The translations under genes were made by a program, and so were the position numbers. From Triticum aestivum (Eukaryota; Streptophyta; Magnoliopsida; Poales; Poaceae): a DNA stretch of 64,000 bases. How positions within the stretch are numbered: position 1 is the stretch's first letter; every line of letters starts with the position of its first letter. Below, piece after piece: positions 12,101-23,377 of the stretch. The stretch lies in NCBI RefSeq assembly GCF_018294505.1, contig NC_057801.1, positions 195,968,477 through 196,032,476 on the forward strand, written 5' to 3'. The notes beneath the pieces are model-generated. The model was not told the DNA's origin and searched no databases. It was given only the letters and a program-made list of their open reading frames with translations.

Positions 12101-12582
12101 TGAGGGAGTCCTGGACTAGGGGGTGTCCGGACAGCCGGACTATCATCGTCCGCCGGACTCCAAGACTACGAAGATACAAGATTGAAGACTCCGTCCCGTG
12201 TCCGGATGGGACTTTCCTTGGCGTGGAAGGCAAGCTTGGCAATACAGATATGTAGATCTCGTACCATTGTAACCGACTCTGTGTAACCCTAGCCTCCTCC
12301 GGTGTCTATATAAACCGGAGGGCTTTAGTCCGTAGGACACAACATACATTACAACAATCATACCATAGGCTAGCTTTAGGGTTTAGCCTCCTTGATCTCG
12401 TGGTAGATCCACTCTTGTACTACCCATATCATCAATATTAATCAAGCAGGACGTAGGGTTTTACCCCCATCGAGAGGGCCCGAACCTGGGTAAAACATCG
12501 TGTCCCTCGTCTCCTGTTACCATCCACCTAGATGCACAGTTCGGGACCCCCTACCCGAGATCCGCCGGTTTTGACACCGACA
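12101..12582 (+). repeat. Element B 3' LTR
   Basis: 482 bp, the same length as the 5' LTR with about 13 substitutions counted by eye. It ends in GACACCGACA and is followed by GTGAC, the right target duplication. Confidence 0.93.
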
Positions 12583-12587
12583 GTGAC
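12583..12587. repeat. Target-site duplication, right of element B
   Basis: GTGAC, equal to the unoccupied site in LTR copy 3; the left copy differs by one base. Confidence 0.85.
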
Positions 12588-12803
12588 CACCTAACCTCTC
12601 TTGCCAGCTCGCAGCCCCCTCGCGTGCGTGTCCGAAACTTCTCCCGGACCCGACCCGCTCAGTCATCACCGATGGGTCCGGATCATCCCCTAACATCTAT
12701 AAAACATCTCCATTTTCTTTGTTGGACTCACCTAAGCTATATTTCTCGAACGTTCGATTTTGATCGGAGGGTTCGATTAACCCCCTATGCAAAACCCACT
12801 TGC

Positions 12804-12814
12804 TATATAAATAG
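12804..12814 (+). promoter_or_regulatory. TATA box of A LTR copy 2
   Basis: TATATAAATAG, followed about 30 nt later by the start of a GC-rich leader. An identical site lies at 18174-18184 in LTR copy 3. Confidence 0.65.
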
Positions 12815-15416
12815 TCTAACCCTAATTTTTAGGAGCCTTGTCCCATCAGTCTCGTCCCCGCTGCCAGCCATCCACCCACTCGCCTCCCACGTTGGGATCC
12901 TCCCAGATCCATCCCGGGCCAACCACCGTCTCCCCTTGATCCATCCACCCAACCAGCCACAGCAACATCATCGTTACCCTCCTCTTCGCCTCCCGAGCGC
13001 GCCCGTCCTCGCAGCCCCGCGCCGTCGTCCTCCTTCTTACCGCAGCTTCCCTCGCTCTGGATTGGGCTCCCGATCTCCCGAGCGCCTCGCCGCGTCGCGC
13101 CGGCCGGCCGCCGACGACCTGAGGCCAGGCGGCTTGCGCCCGCGACCCTCGCCCGAGCCAGCGACCTCCAGCAGCACCTCCCCGTCGTCCTTGCGGTGCC
13201 TCCAGGGCCCTCCCGAGCCATGCCTCGTTCCCATCGTCCTCGCCCGCTCGTCGTGCCGCCAAGCCGCCAGGGCCTTCCTCCTCCTCCCGTGCGCCTCGTC
13301 GGACCAGCCACCGCCGGCGACCCGAGACCAGGCGCCACCAGCAGGCCGTCCTTGTCGCTCCTGCTCCCTTCTCTTTCTCTTCTTCGCCGAAGCTCTCCTG
13401 ACCACCCCCTTGTCATGTTTCTCTCACAGGGAACAATGCGCCGCCACTTGGAGCTCCATGACCAAACCTCCCTCACCCGTCTCCGGCCAGATCCATGGCC
13501 CAGGGACCAGATCCGCAGCCGCGCGCTATTCCCTGCTTCACCGGACCACCTTCCTGCCGCCAAGTCCATGCTGCGGCCTCTGCATCCTCCTTTGCATCGA
13601 GCAGGTGCTAGCCTCCAGCGCCTCGCTTGGACCGCTGCCAAGCCCAGCCTGCTTCCCCTCCTCAACCGGCCTGCTACCTCTTCCACCGATCTGGGCCTAG
13701 GCCCATGGTGAGCACCAAATCAAGCCCCTCCTCTCTGTTCAGCTCAGCAGTTTCGGCCCACGCATATTTTTTTCCATGCCTGCGATTTTGTCCAATTATC
13801 CAGTAAATTCCAGTTTTACAGATTGCTCCCTCATGTTCATGCATTTAATAACTCAACAACCGTGCATCGGATTAAAATGAATTATATATGTAAAATGCTT
13901 AGATTTCTGTCTAGTTTCATAATATGCCTCTTTCATCCATGTTCAAAATGTTTAAAATGTTGTTTGCTTAAATTTTCTCAAATGCCATGTTAAAATGATT
14001 TATTTCATAACTAAATAACCGTAGCTCCGAATTTAATAAACTCTATATGTAAATGGGGTGGAAAAATGCCTAGTTTAACATGGTCCACTTAATTTTCCTG
14101 TTTAACAACCTTAAAATATGGTTTAGGGCAGAACAGTACCAAATTCAAAATATGCACATGGGGATTTTCCGGAATTGTTGTTTGTTGTTCCGACCTCATT
14201 TAAACTTGCCTAAATAGTTAGTTTACTTTTGTTACACCCCTTGCCATGTTTAACAACATTTAACATTGTTGTGTACCTAAACGGGAGTGAACTAAATAAC
14301 TCGATGTGGTGTTTTGTCAATATGCAACTCGTTGCATATTGAGCTCCACTTAACTTGTAGTATTGTTTGTTGCACTTTGCCATGCCATGCCTCATTAAAC
14401 CGGACATGCATCATACTTGTTTGTGCATCATGCCATGTTTATGCTTGTGCATTTACCATGTTGTTTGTTTCTTTCTGGTGTTGCTTCTAGTTCCTGTAAT
14501 GTTGCGATTGTGAGGATTCGTTCGACTACTCCCGTTCGTCTTCTTCATGGACTCGTTCTTATTCCTAGCGGGATTTCAGGCAAGATGACCGCTACCCTGG
14601 ATCTCACTACTATCATTGCTATGTAGTTGTTTCGTTCTATCACTATGCTGCGCTTCCTATCACTTGTTCTTCAAGCCTCCCAAATTGCCATGAACCTCTA
14701 ACCTTTGACACCCTTCCTAGCAAACCGTTGTTTGGCTATGTTACCGCTTTGCTCATCCCCTCTTATAGCGTTGCTAGTTGCAGGTGAAGTTGAAGATTGC
14801 TCCATGGTGGACAGGGTTATGTTGGGATATCACAATATCTCTTATATTATTAATGCATCTATATATTTGGTAAAGGGTGGAAGGCTCGGCCTTATGCCTG
14901 GTGTTATTTTCCACTCTTGCCGCCCTAGTTTCCATCATACCGGTGTTATGTTCCCGGATTTTGCGTTCCTTACGCGGTCGGGTGATTTATGGGACCCCCC
15001 TGACAGCTCGCTTTGAATAAAACTCCTCCAGCAAGGCCCAACCTTGGTTTTACCATTTGCCTCACCACCACCTACTTTTCCCTTGGGAGTCGCTCTCTCG
15101 AGGGTCATCTTTATTATAGCCCCCCCCGGGCCAATGCTTGTCTAAGTGTTGGTCCAAACTAGAGCACCGTGCGGTACCATTCCTTGGCAACTTGGATTCG
15201 TCGGTACCTGTACGCTTCGCTTATCCGGTGTTGCCCTGAGAACGAGATATGTGCAGCTCCTATCGGGATGTCGGCACATCGGGCGGTCTTGCTGGTCTTG
15301 TTTTACCATTGTCAAAATGTCTTGTAAACCGGGATTCCGAGACTGATCGGGTCTTCCTGGGAGAAGGAATATCCTTCATTGATCGCGAGAGCTTATCATG
15401 GGCTAAGTTGGGACAC

Positions 15417-15426
15417 CCCTGCAGGG
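15417..15426. repeat. Palindrome CCCTGCAGGG in A LTR copy 2
   Basis: Same palindrome and context as at 1551-1560. Confidence 0.8.
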
Positions 15427-16179
15427 TATAAACTTTCGAGAGCCGTGCCCGCGGTTATGTGGCAGATGGGAATTTGTTAATGTCCGGTTGTAGATAACTT
15501 GACACTTGACTTAATTAAAATGCATCAACCGCGTGTGTAGCCATGATGGTCTCTTCTCGGCGGAGTCTGGGAAATGAACACAGTTTCTGTGTTATGTTTG
15601 ACGTAAGTAGGAGTTCAGGATCACCTCTTGATCATTACTAGTTGACGATCGTTCCATTGTTTCTCTTCTCGCTCTCATTTGCGTATGTTAGCCACCATAT
15701 ATGCTTAGTCACTGCTGCAACCTCACCACTTTACCCCTTCTTTACCCATTAAGCTTTGCTAGTCTTGATACCGATGGTAATGGGATTGCTGAGTCCTCGT
15801 GGCTCACAGATTACTACAACAACAGTTGCAGGTACAGGTTATGCAATGATCATGACGCGAGAGCGATGTTTGCTTGTTTGGAGTTCTTCTTCTGCTTCTT
15901 CTTCGATCAGGGGATAGGTTCCAGGTCGGCAGCCTGGGCTAGCAGGGTGGATGTCGTTTGAGCTTTTGTTTGTGTTTCATCCGTAGCCGGATGTTGGTCT
16001 TATGTTTGATGTATTGTTGTATTCACGTGGCATTGTATGCCTCTTGTATGTATCCCCATCTATTATGTAATGTTGATGTAATGATATCCACCTTGCAAAA
16101 GCGTTTCAATATGCGGTTCTATCCTTGTTGGGACCTTCAAGTCTCTTTAGGATAGTATCACATATTGGGCGTGACAAGT

Positions 16180-16191
16180 TGGTATCAGAGC
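16180..16191 (+). promoter_or_regulatory. Primer-binding site, A copy 2
   Basis: TGGTATCAGAGC, identical to 2314-2325 and in the same place after the LTR end. Confidence 0.88.
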
Positions 16192-16233
16192 CTCGACCGA
16201 CCATAGGAGCCCCCTTGATTGTTGGCCGTTGTT

Positions 16234-16243
16234 GAGTCTAGAA
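16234..16243 (+). promoter_or_regulatory. Leader motif GAGTCTAGAA, A copy 2
   Basis: Again 54 nt after the start of the primer site; see 2368-2377. Confidence 0.6.
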
Positions 16244-18173
16244 GAAATATATTTTGAGTCTTAGGATTATATATATCGGAGAGTAGGATTCTTTTTACTC
16301 CTCAGCCCCTTCGTCGCTCTGGTGAGGACTGCTGACGTAGATGTTTTGTCTTTCCTCTCCTCAAATTTCACTAAATTTTTTTTGGGATCTCGCGGGTATC
16401 TTGGGATCGTTCCGATATTCTTATGACGAGAACATTGTTCTTGGTGCCTCCTGACATTTAGGGGTTGTGGCAGTGTCCCGGGGAGTTGAGCTCCGAGGTG
16501 TTGTCGTCATAATTTTATCATTGCAGTTCTAGAATACCTGAGTTTTGCCAACATCGAAAATCTCTTTTATGCAGTTGTTGGTGACATAACCTCGACATCA
16601 CCCAGTACTGGGAAGTTTGGGAGTATTGCCATAACTCGCATAACGGATGCTTTTCGAAGGTTGAGGTACACGATTTCCGAAGGTTTCTTGGTTATGTGTT
16701 GACGGATGGATACAGCTTGGATGTAGTTATTGTTAGTTTGGGTGAGATATATTGCTTCCCCTGTATCCCCAACACCAGATTCCATAACCAGAAAGTTTCG
16801 GGAGTTTTATAGGTGGGAATTCAAGTAGCTCCTAGGATATCTTTCCGACAGATGCATGATGTGAGATTGGGTAAATCTCTATCATACGTATTTGTTCCGG
16901 CTTATTTTACAAGCGAAAACCTTTGTTTTGTTTTATTTGTGGTATTCGAGTTGCTTCGAAGTCAAATGTTGAATCCATACCTTTTCCTAAATGGTGTTCT
17001 CATATTTCTATGTGAATACTAATCCTTCTTGATCATTGAGGTTGTCATGTTAATTTTTTTCCAACCGGCGTGTTTCTCTTCAAGTGCATCCGATCATTCC
17101 AACATTTGCGAGATCAATTCTAAGTTTTCTCAACGGTGTTTGTTTCATCCATCCCAAGTTGTCATTTTCTTCTCCATCCCTTTGTCCCAACAATCTAGCT
17201 TCTATTCTTTCGTTACGGAGGCATTGTGATGTTGTGCTATTCACCCATCACCTCGTTTTGTGAGGATCGTGTTATTTTCTTGCTTATCCATTTAACCGGA
17301 GTGTTGTATCACCTCTTCAATATCTTTTCATCTCATCAAATTTTTCTTCTCTTTTCTACCGGAGTGCTGTCCAAATTATGTCATTCTTGTTCCTTGGCTA
17401 TCTCATTATACCGGGGTGGTCATATTCTTTTCGTTCACGAAGCTCTTATTTCCATGTCTTTCAACCTTCAAGCCCTCGTAATACTCCTTGTTCCTCTTTT
17501 CTAACGGATTGTTTGCAATCTCGTTCATCTTAGTTGTACTCTTTCTTTTAAATTGCTCAACCTCTCATGGTTCGTGGTTTCACTCGTTCGTCAAAGAAGC
17601 AACTTAGTTTACCTCTTATCTTCCTCTTCCTTTTCTCTCTGGTGCCATCCTAGATCTCGGGACGAGATCCTCTCGTAGTGGTGGAGTGTTGTAACGCCCC
17701 GGATACAACTTTCCATATTCATAACTCCAACTCTTGCCTTTTCCGGAGATGCGATATGTTATTTCCCTTTGTGGTTGGGTTTTTGCCTTTTGTTTTGCAT
17801 TTTGTTCATGTCTTGCATTTCCTCTCATAGCATCATGCATATTGCATCTGCATGTTTTCATAAAGTTTGCACCCATTAATAGTTGCCGCGTTCCCCCCCT
17901 TGCCTTCATTGACCAATCCAAGATCAATCAGGTTTTCGCTTCCCTCTTGACCGTGACCACCTAACCTCTCTTGCTAGCTCGCAGCCCCCTCGCGCGCGTG
18001 TCCAAAACTTCTCACGGACCCGACCTACTCAGTCATCACCGATGGGTCCGGATCATCCCCTAACATCTATAAAACATCTCCGTTTTCTTTGTTGGACTCC
18101 CCTAAGCTATATTTCTCGAACGTTCGATTTTGATCGGAGGGTTCGATTAACCCCCTAAGCAAAACCCACTTGC

Positions 18174-18184
18174 TATATAAATAG
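18174..18184 (+). promoter_or_regulatory. TATA box of A LTR copy 3
   Basis: TATATAAATAG, identical to the site in copy 2. Confidence 0.65.
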
Positions 18185-20789
18185 TCTAACCGTAATTTTT
18201 AGGAGCCTTGTCCCATCAGTCTTGTCCCCGCCGCCAGCCATCCACCCACTCGCCTCCCACGTTGGGATCCTCCCAGATCCATCCCGGGCCAACCACCGTC
18301 TCCCCTCGATCCATCCACCCAACCAGCCACAGCAACATCGTCGTCGCCCTCCTCTTCGCCTCCCGAGTTCGCCCGTCCTCGCAGCCCCGCGCCGTCATCC
18401 TCCTTCTTCCCGCAGCTTCCCTCGCTCTGGATCGGGCTCCCGATCTCCCGAGCGCCTCGCCGCGTCGCGCCGGCCGGCCGCCGACGACCTGAGGCCAGGC
18501 GCCTTGCGCCCGCGACCCTCGCCCGAGCCGGCGACCCCCAGCAGCTCCTCCCCGTCATCCTTGCGGTGCCTCCAGGGCCCCCTCGAGCCATGCCTCGTTC
18601 CCACCGTCCTCGCCCGTTCGTCGTGCTGCCAAGCCGCCAGGGCCTTCCTCCTCCTCCCGTGCGCCTCGTCGGACCAGCCGCCGCCGGCGACCCGAGACCA
18701 GGCGCCACCAGCAGGCCGTCCTCGTCGCTCCTGCTCCCTTCTCTTTCTCTTCTTCGCCAAAGCTCTCCAGACCACCCCCCTTGTCATGTTTCTCTCACAG
18801 GGAACCATGGCGCCGCCACTTGGAGCTCCATGACCACACCTCCCTCTCCCGTCCCCGGCCAGATCCATGGCCCAGGGACCAGATCCGCAGTCGCGCGCTA
18901 TTCCCTGCTTCACCGGACCACCTTACTGCCGCCAAGTCCACGTCGCGGCCTCTGCATTCTCCTTTGCATCGAGCAGGTGCTCGCCTCCAGCGCCTCGCTT
19001 GGACCGCTGCCAAGCCCAGCCTGCTTCCCCTCCTCAACCGGCCTGCTACCTCTTCCACTGATCTGGGCCTAGGCCCATGGTGAGCACCAAATCAAGCCCC
19101 TCCTCTCTATTCAGCTCAGCAGTTTCGGCCCACGCATATTTTTTTCCATGCCTGCGATTTTGTCCAATTATCCAGTAAATTCCAGTTTTACAGATTGCAC
19201 CCTCATGTTCATGCATTTAATAACTCAACAACCGTGCATCGGATTAAAATGAATTATATATGTAAAATGCTTAGATTTCTATCTAGTTTCATAATATGCC
19301 TCTTTCATCCATGTTCAAAATGTTTAAAATTTTGTTTGTTTAAATTTGCTCAAATGCCATGTTAAAATGATTTATTTCATAACTAAATAACCGTAGCCCC
19401 GAATTTAATAAACTCTATATGTAAATGGGGTGGAAAAATGCCTAGTTTAACATGGTCCACTTAATTTTCCTGTTTAACAACCTTAAAATATGGTTTAGGG
19501 CAGAACAGTACCAAACTCAAAATATGCACATGGGGATTTTCCGGAATTGTTGTTTGTTGTTCCGGCCTCATTTAAACTTGCCTAAATAGTTAGTTTACTT
19601 TTGTTACACCCCTTGCCATGTTTAACAACATTTAACATTGTTGTGTACCTAAACGGGAGTGAACTAAATAACTCGATGTGGTGTTTTGTCAATATGCAAC
19701 TCGTTGCATATTGAGCTCCACTTAACTTGTAGTATTGTTTGTTGCACTTTGCCATGCCATGCCTCATTAAACCGGACATGCATCATACTTGTTTGTGCAT
19801 CATGCCATGTTTATGCTTGTGCATTTACCATATTGTTTGTTTCTTTCCGGTGTTGCTTCTAGTTCCGGTAATGTTGCGATTGTGAGGATTCGTTCGACTA
19901 CTCCCGTTCGTCTTCTTCATGGACTCGTTCTTCTTCCTAGCGGGATTCTCAGGCAAGATGACCGCTACCCTGGATCTCACTATTATCATTGTTATGCTAG
20001 TTGTTTTGTTCTATCGCTATGTTGCGCTTCCTATCACTTGTTCTTCAAGCCTCCTAAATTGCCATGAACCTCTAACCTTTGACACCCTTCCTAGCAAACC
20101 GTTGTTTGGCTACGTTACCGCTTTGCTCAGCCCCTCTTATAGCATTGCTAGTTGCAGGTGAAGTTGAAGATTGCTCCATGGTGGACAGGGTTATGTTGGG
20201 ATATCACAATATCTCTTATATTATTAATGCATCTATATATTTGGTAAAGGGTGGAAGGCTCGGCCTTATGCCTGGTGTTTTGTTCCATTCTTGCCGCCCT
20301 AGTTTCCGTCATACCGGTGTTATGTTCCCGGATTTTGCATTCCTTACGCGGTCGGGTGATTTATGGGACCCCCCTGACAGTTCACTTTGAATAAAACTCC
20401 TCCAGCAAGGCCCAACCTTGGTTTTACCATTTGCCTCACCACCACCTACTTTTCCCTTGGGAGTCGCTCTCTCGAGGGTCATCTTTATTATAGCCCCCCC
20501 GGGCCATTGCTTGTCTAAGTGTTGGTCCAAACTAGAGCACCGTGCGGGACCATTCCTTGGCAACTTGGATTCGTCGGTACCTGTACGCTTCGCTTATCCG
20601 GTGTTGCCCTGAGAACGAGATATGTGCAGCTCCTATCGGGATGTCGGCGCATCGGGCGGTCTTGCTGGTCTTGTTTTACCATTGTCAAAATGTCTTGTAA
20701 ACCGGGATTCCGAGGCTGATCGGGTCTTCTTGGGAGAAGGAATATCCTTCGTTGATCGCGAGAGCTTATCATGGGCTAAGTTGGGACAC

Positions 20790-20799
20790 CCCTGCAGGG
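20790..20799. repeat. Palindrome CCCTGCAGGG in A LTR copy 3
   Basis: Same palindrome and context as at 1551-1560. Confidence 0.8.
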
Positions 20800-21549
20800 A
20801 ATAAACTTTCGAGAGCCGTGCCCACGGTTATGTGGCAGATGGGAATTTGTTAATGTGCGGTTGTAGATAACTTGACACTTGACTTAATTAAAATGCATCA
20901 ACCGCGTGTGTAGACGTGATGGTCTCTTCTCGGCGGAGTCCGGGAAGTGAACACGGTTTCTGTGTTATGTTTGACGTAAGTAGGAGTTCAGGATCACCTC
21001 TTGATCATTACTAGTTGACGACCGTTCCATTGTTTCTCTTCTCGCTCTCATTTGCGTATGTTAGCCACCATATATGCTTAGTCGCTGCTGCAACCTCACC
21101 ACTTTACCCCTTCCTTACCCATTAAGCTTTGCTAGTCTTGATACCCATGGTAATGGCATTGCTGAGTCCTCGTGGCTCACAGATTACTACAACAATAGTT
21201 GTAGGTATAGGTTATGCGATGATCATGACGCGAGAGCGATGTTTGCTTGTTTGGACTTCTTCTTCTGCTTCTTCTTCGATCAGGGGATAGGTTCCAGGTC
21301 GGCAGCCTGGGCTAGCAGGGTGGATGTCGTTTGAGCTTCTGTTTCTGTTTCATCCGTAGCCAGATGTTGGTCTTATGTTTGATGTATTGTTGTATTCATG
21401 TGGCATTGTATGCCTCTTGTATGTATCCCCATCTATTATGTAATGTTGATGTAATGATATCCACCTTGCAAAAGCGTTTCAATATGCGGTTCTATCCTTG
21501 GTGGGACCTTCGAGTCTCTTTAGGATAGTATCGCATATTGGGCGTGATA

Positions 21550-22185
21550 GGTGCGGACAGCTTCCACCTCAGCCCACTTGGTGAATTTCTCCACGGCGAC
21601 GTAGAGGTAGCGATAGCCCCCTCGCGCCCGAGGGAACGGGCCCAGAATGTCCAGCCCCCAAACTGCGAACGGCCATGAGAGGGGTATAGTCTGCAATCCC
21701 CCCGCCGGCTGATGGATCTGCTTGGCGTGGAATTGGCAGGCCTCACAAGCCTTCACCGGCTCAACGGCGTCACCGAGTGCTGTGGGCCAGTAGAATCCGT
21801 TGGGGAACGCCTTGCCAACGAGGGTTCGTGATGATGAGTGATGCCCACAGTCTCCACCGTGTATGTCTGCCAACAGCTCCTTCCCTTGCTCTTTAGAAAT
21901 GCAACGTAGGGACATGTCATTTGGTCGCCTCTGGTAGAGCTCTCCATCCTCGATGCAGTAGGCCGTGGCCTGCCGCGCCACGCGCTCTGTGTCCTCCTCC
22001 TTCTCTGGCAGTGTCCCTTGCATCAAGTAGCTCTTGAGCTCTGTGATCCAACATCCCTCCTGAGGCACCAACGCCAGGAGCAGGCATGCCCCTGAGGCCG
22101 GGCCGCAGGCTGGGGCTCCCGAGGTTGGCAGCTGAGGGAGCTCCTCCCTGAGTTGCGCCATGCTCGGGAGGCTCCGGGGGCACAT
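21550..22185 (-). pseudogene. Element D integrase, N-terminal part
   Basis: The frame shows the linker before integrase, then the H2C2 zinc-binding region (HGGDCGHHSSSRTLVGKAF, CEACQFHAKQ), and the start of the catalytic core (TIPLSWPFAVWGLDILGPF, with the first catalytic Asp). It breaks after KFTKWAEVEAVRT at the junction with element A, so the second Asp and the Glu of the DDE triad are absent. Integrase would insert the DNA copy into the host chromosome. This fragment cannot. Confidence 0.85.
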
Positions 22186-22232
22186 GTGGATCTTTGAGGG
22201 CCATCTCCATCTCCGCTAGGATCGCGTGATGG

Positions 22233-22690
22233 CTAACCTCCCGAGCCTCCAGAATTCCCCTCAGCGGGCGCTGATGAGCGGAGACCGCGTTCGGTAGGCT
22301 GAAAGGCATGCGAACGTAGCTGTGAGGTGGCCCCTCGCAACGCCCCACGCGCGAAGGCCAGAGGCGCTCCTGAGACGCGGCTCGGTTGAGCCCTGGTATG
22401 TCGATGCAGACGCACAACCCACCATCCTCTACTGGATGTGGGGCTACGGCAGGAAAGCGGCGGCTTCCGCACATGACTCTTGACTCCTGTAGCTCCTGAA
22501 TGTTTTTCACGATGAACTCCTGAGGGTTTGGCCCTCCTTGCCTCATGCCTTCCTGAAGGAAACGTGCCTTGAAGCACGCCTCCAAGTGGTGCCCGAGCGC
22601 CTTCCTCGTGACCTTGGCAAAGTCGGTGGCCCTCCAAGAAAGAGCCCCCGAGCCCTTCCCAAGGAGGGCGCCGGGCACGCCTTCCTATGC
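22233..22690 (-). pseudogene. Element D reverse transcriptase remnant
   Basis: Pieces recognisable on the reverse strand are a start segment (QEFIVKNIQELQES), a CVCIDIPGLNRA stretch corresponding to the 'CVDY..LNKA' block of Gypsy RTs, and YVRMPFSLPNA corresponding to the '..MPFGLKNA' block. The frame then runs straight into sequence that normally precedes integrase. The YXDD block, thumb and RNase H are missing. This points to an internal deletion with the joint near 22250, plus frame changes. Confidence 0.7.
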
Positions 22691-23349
22691 GATAGAGGGT
22701 GGCGCCCCCTGAATGGGCGCGGATCCTGACGCAACGCCTCCGGGGTACCCGCCTCCTGATGGCTTGGGCCAGGCGAAGCCTTCTTCTTCTTGGGGACCGC
22801 CTCAGGAAGGCTTCCGCTCCTGTGATCTGGGTCTTCAATTGCTGTGGCCTGGAAGGCATGCTCAAGAGAACACACTGCATCCCTTTCCTCACAAGGTACT
22901 GTGATGACTCCACCGCTTCCTGGCATCTTGAGGACATTGTAGCCGTGGTGAGTCACTGCCATGAACTTGGCCAGGGCTGGATACCCGAGGATGGCATTGT
23001 ATGGCAGGCGAATGTGGGCGACGTCAAAGTCAATGAGCTCGGTGCGGTTGTTGTTGCACTGCCCAAAGGTGACTTGAAGATGAACCTGCCCTATCGGAAT
23101 AGTGGAACCATCAGTGACTCCTGAGAAAGGCTTAGTCGGTTGAAGCTGATCATCTGGCACTTGGAGATTGTTAAATGTCTTGACGGACATGACGTTGAGT
23201 CCTGCTCCGCCATCGATGAGCGTCCTGGTGACTTGCACATTGCTGATGACTGGGGAACAAAGCATCGGAGGACTCCGGCCGTTGTTGCACACTTGAGCTG
23301 ATCCGCTGAGCTGAACGTGATAGCGCACGCAGACCACCTGAGGGGGCAC
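22691..23349 (-). pseudogene. Element D aspartic protease region
   Basis: The reverse-strand frame contains the protease active-site block TLIDGGAGLNVMS near 23180-23225 and the second conserved block LPYNAILGYPALAKF, followed by a lysine-rich linker. DGG instead of DTG or DSG is usual in this group of plant Gypsy elements. The catalytic Asp is present. The frame joins RT only after a frame change near 22690. Confidence 0.8.
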
Positions 23350-23377
23350 GTGGCCTCAAGCTTGGGGAGGACTGCAT

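Larger units (their letters stand above)
4090..12582 (+). mobile_element. Element B: pol-less Gypsy-type LTR retrotransposon (Fatima-like)
   Basis: This is a complete 8493-bp element with two 482-bp LTRs (4090-4571 and 12101-12582), TG...CA ends and a 5-bp target duplication with one mismatch. The LTR start, TGAGGGAGTCCTGG, is one I associate from memory with the wheat Fatima family; the name is unverified. The interior holds a gag-protease frame on the plus strand and a spliced reverse-strand gene. RT, RNase H and integrase are absent. I count about 13 differences between the two LTRs (2.7%), which at 1.3e-8 per site per year suggests insertion near 1 million years ago. Element C (26048) is a pol-carrying relative. 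Confidence 0.93.
3823..16176 (+). mobile_element. Element A, LTR copy 2, split by element B
   Basis: The LTR starts with TGTAACGCCC at 3823 and ends with GGGCGTGACA at 16176. It is divided into 3823-4089 and 12588-16176 by element B plus one copy of its target duplication; without these it is 3856 bp. Copy 3 shows the uninterrupted sequence at 17951-17960. The second segment has a TATA box near 12804 followed by a GC-rich tract (about 12840-13700). The promoter thus lies early and about 3 kb of the LTR would be transcribed leader. Confidence 0.9.
16177..17689 (+). mobile_element. Element A, internal domain copy 2 (non-coding)
   Basis: 1513 bp, collinear with 2311-3822 and equally without coding capacity. 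Differences are scattered substitutions plus a few single-base indels. Its presence between two LTRs, in direct orientation with the first internal domain, makes the whole a tandem array rather than two separate insertions. Confidence 0.9.
17690..21549 (+). mobile_element. Element A, LTR copy 3 (right end of array)
   Basis: An uninterrupted LTR of 3860 bp from TGTAACGCCC to GGGCGTGATA. The expected last bases are ACA, so the end carries one C-to-T change or the edge is a base or two earlier. It abuts the integrase of the reverse-oriented element D with no spacer. This fits insertion of A into D, with the left junction outside the window. Confidence 0.9.

Noticed and set aside
12624..13700. 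358-residue plus-strand open frame, with a 285-residue frame on the opposite strand
   Set aside because: It lies in the GC-rich part of an LTR. The frame is not preserved in the other copy (18200-19083), composition is proline/arginine/serine-rich as expected for random GC-rich sequence, and nothing is recognisable.
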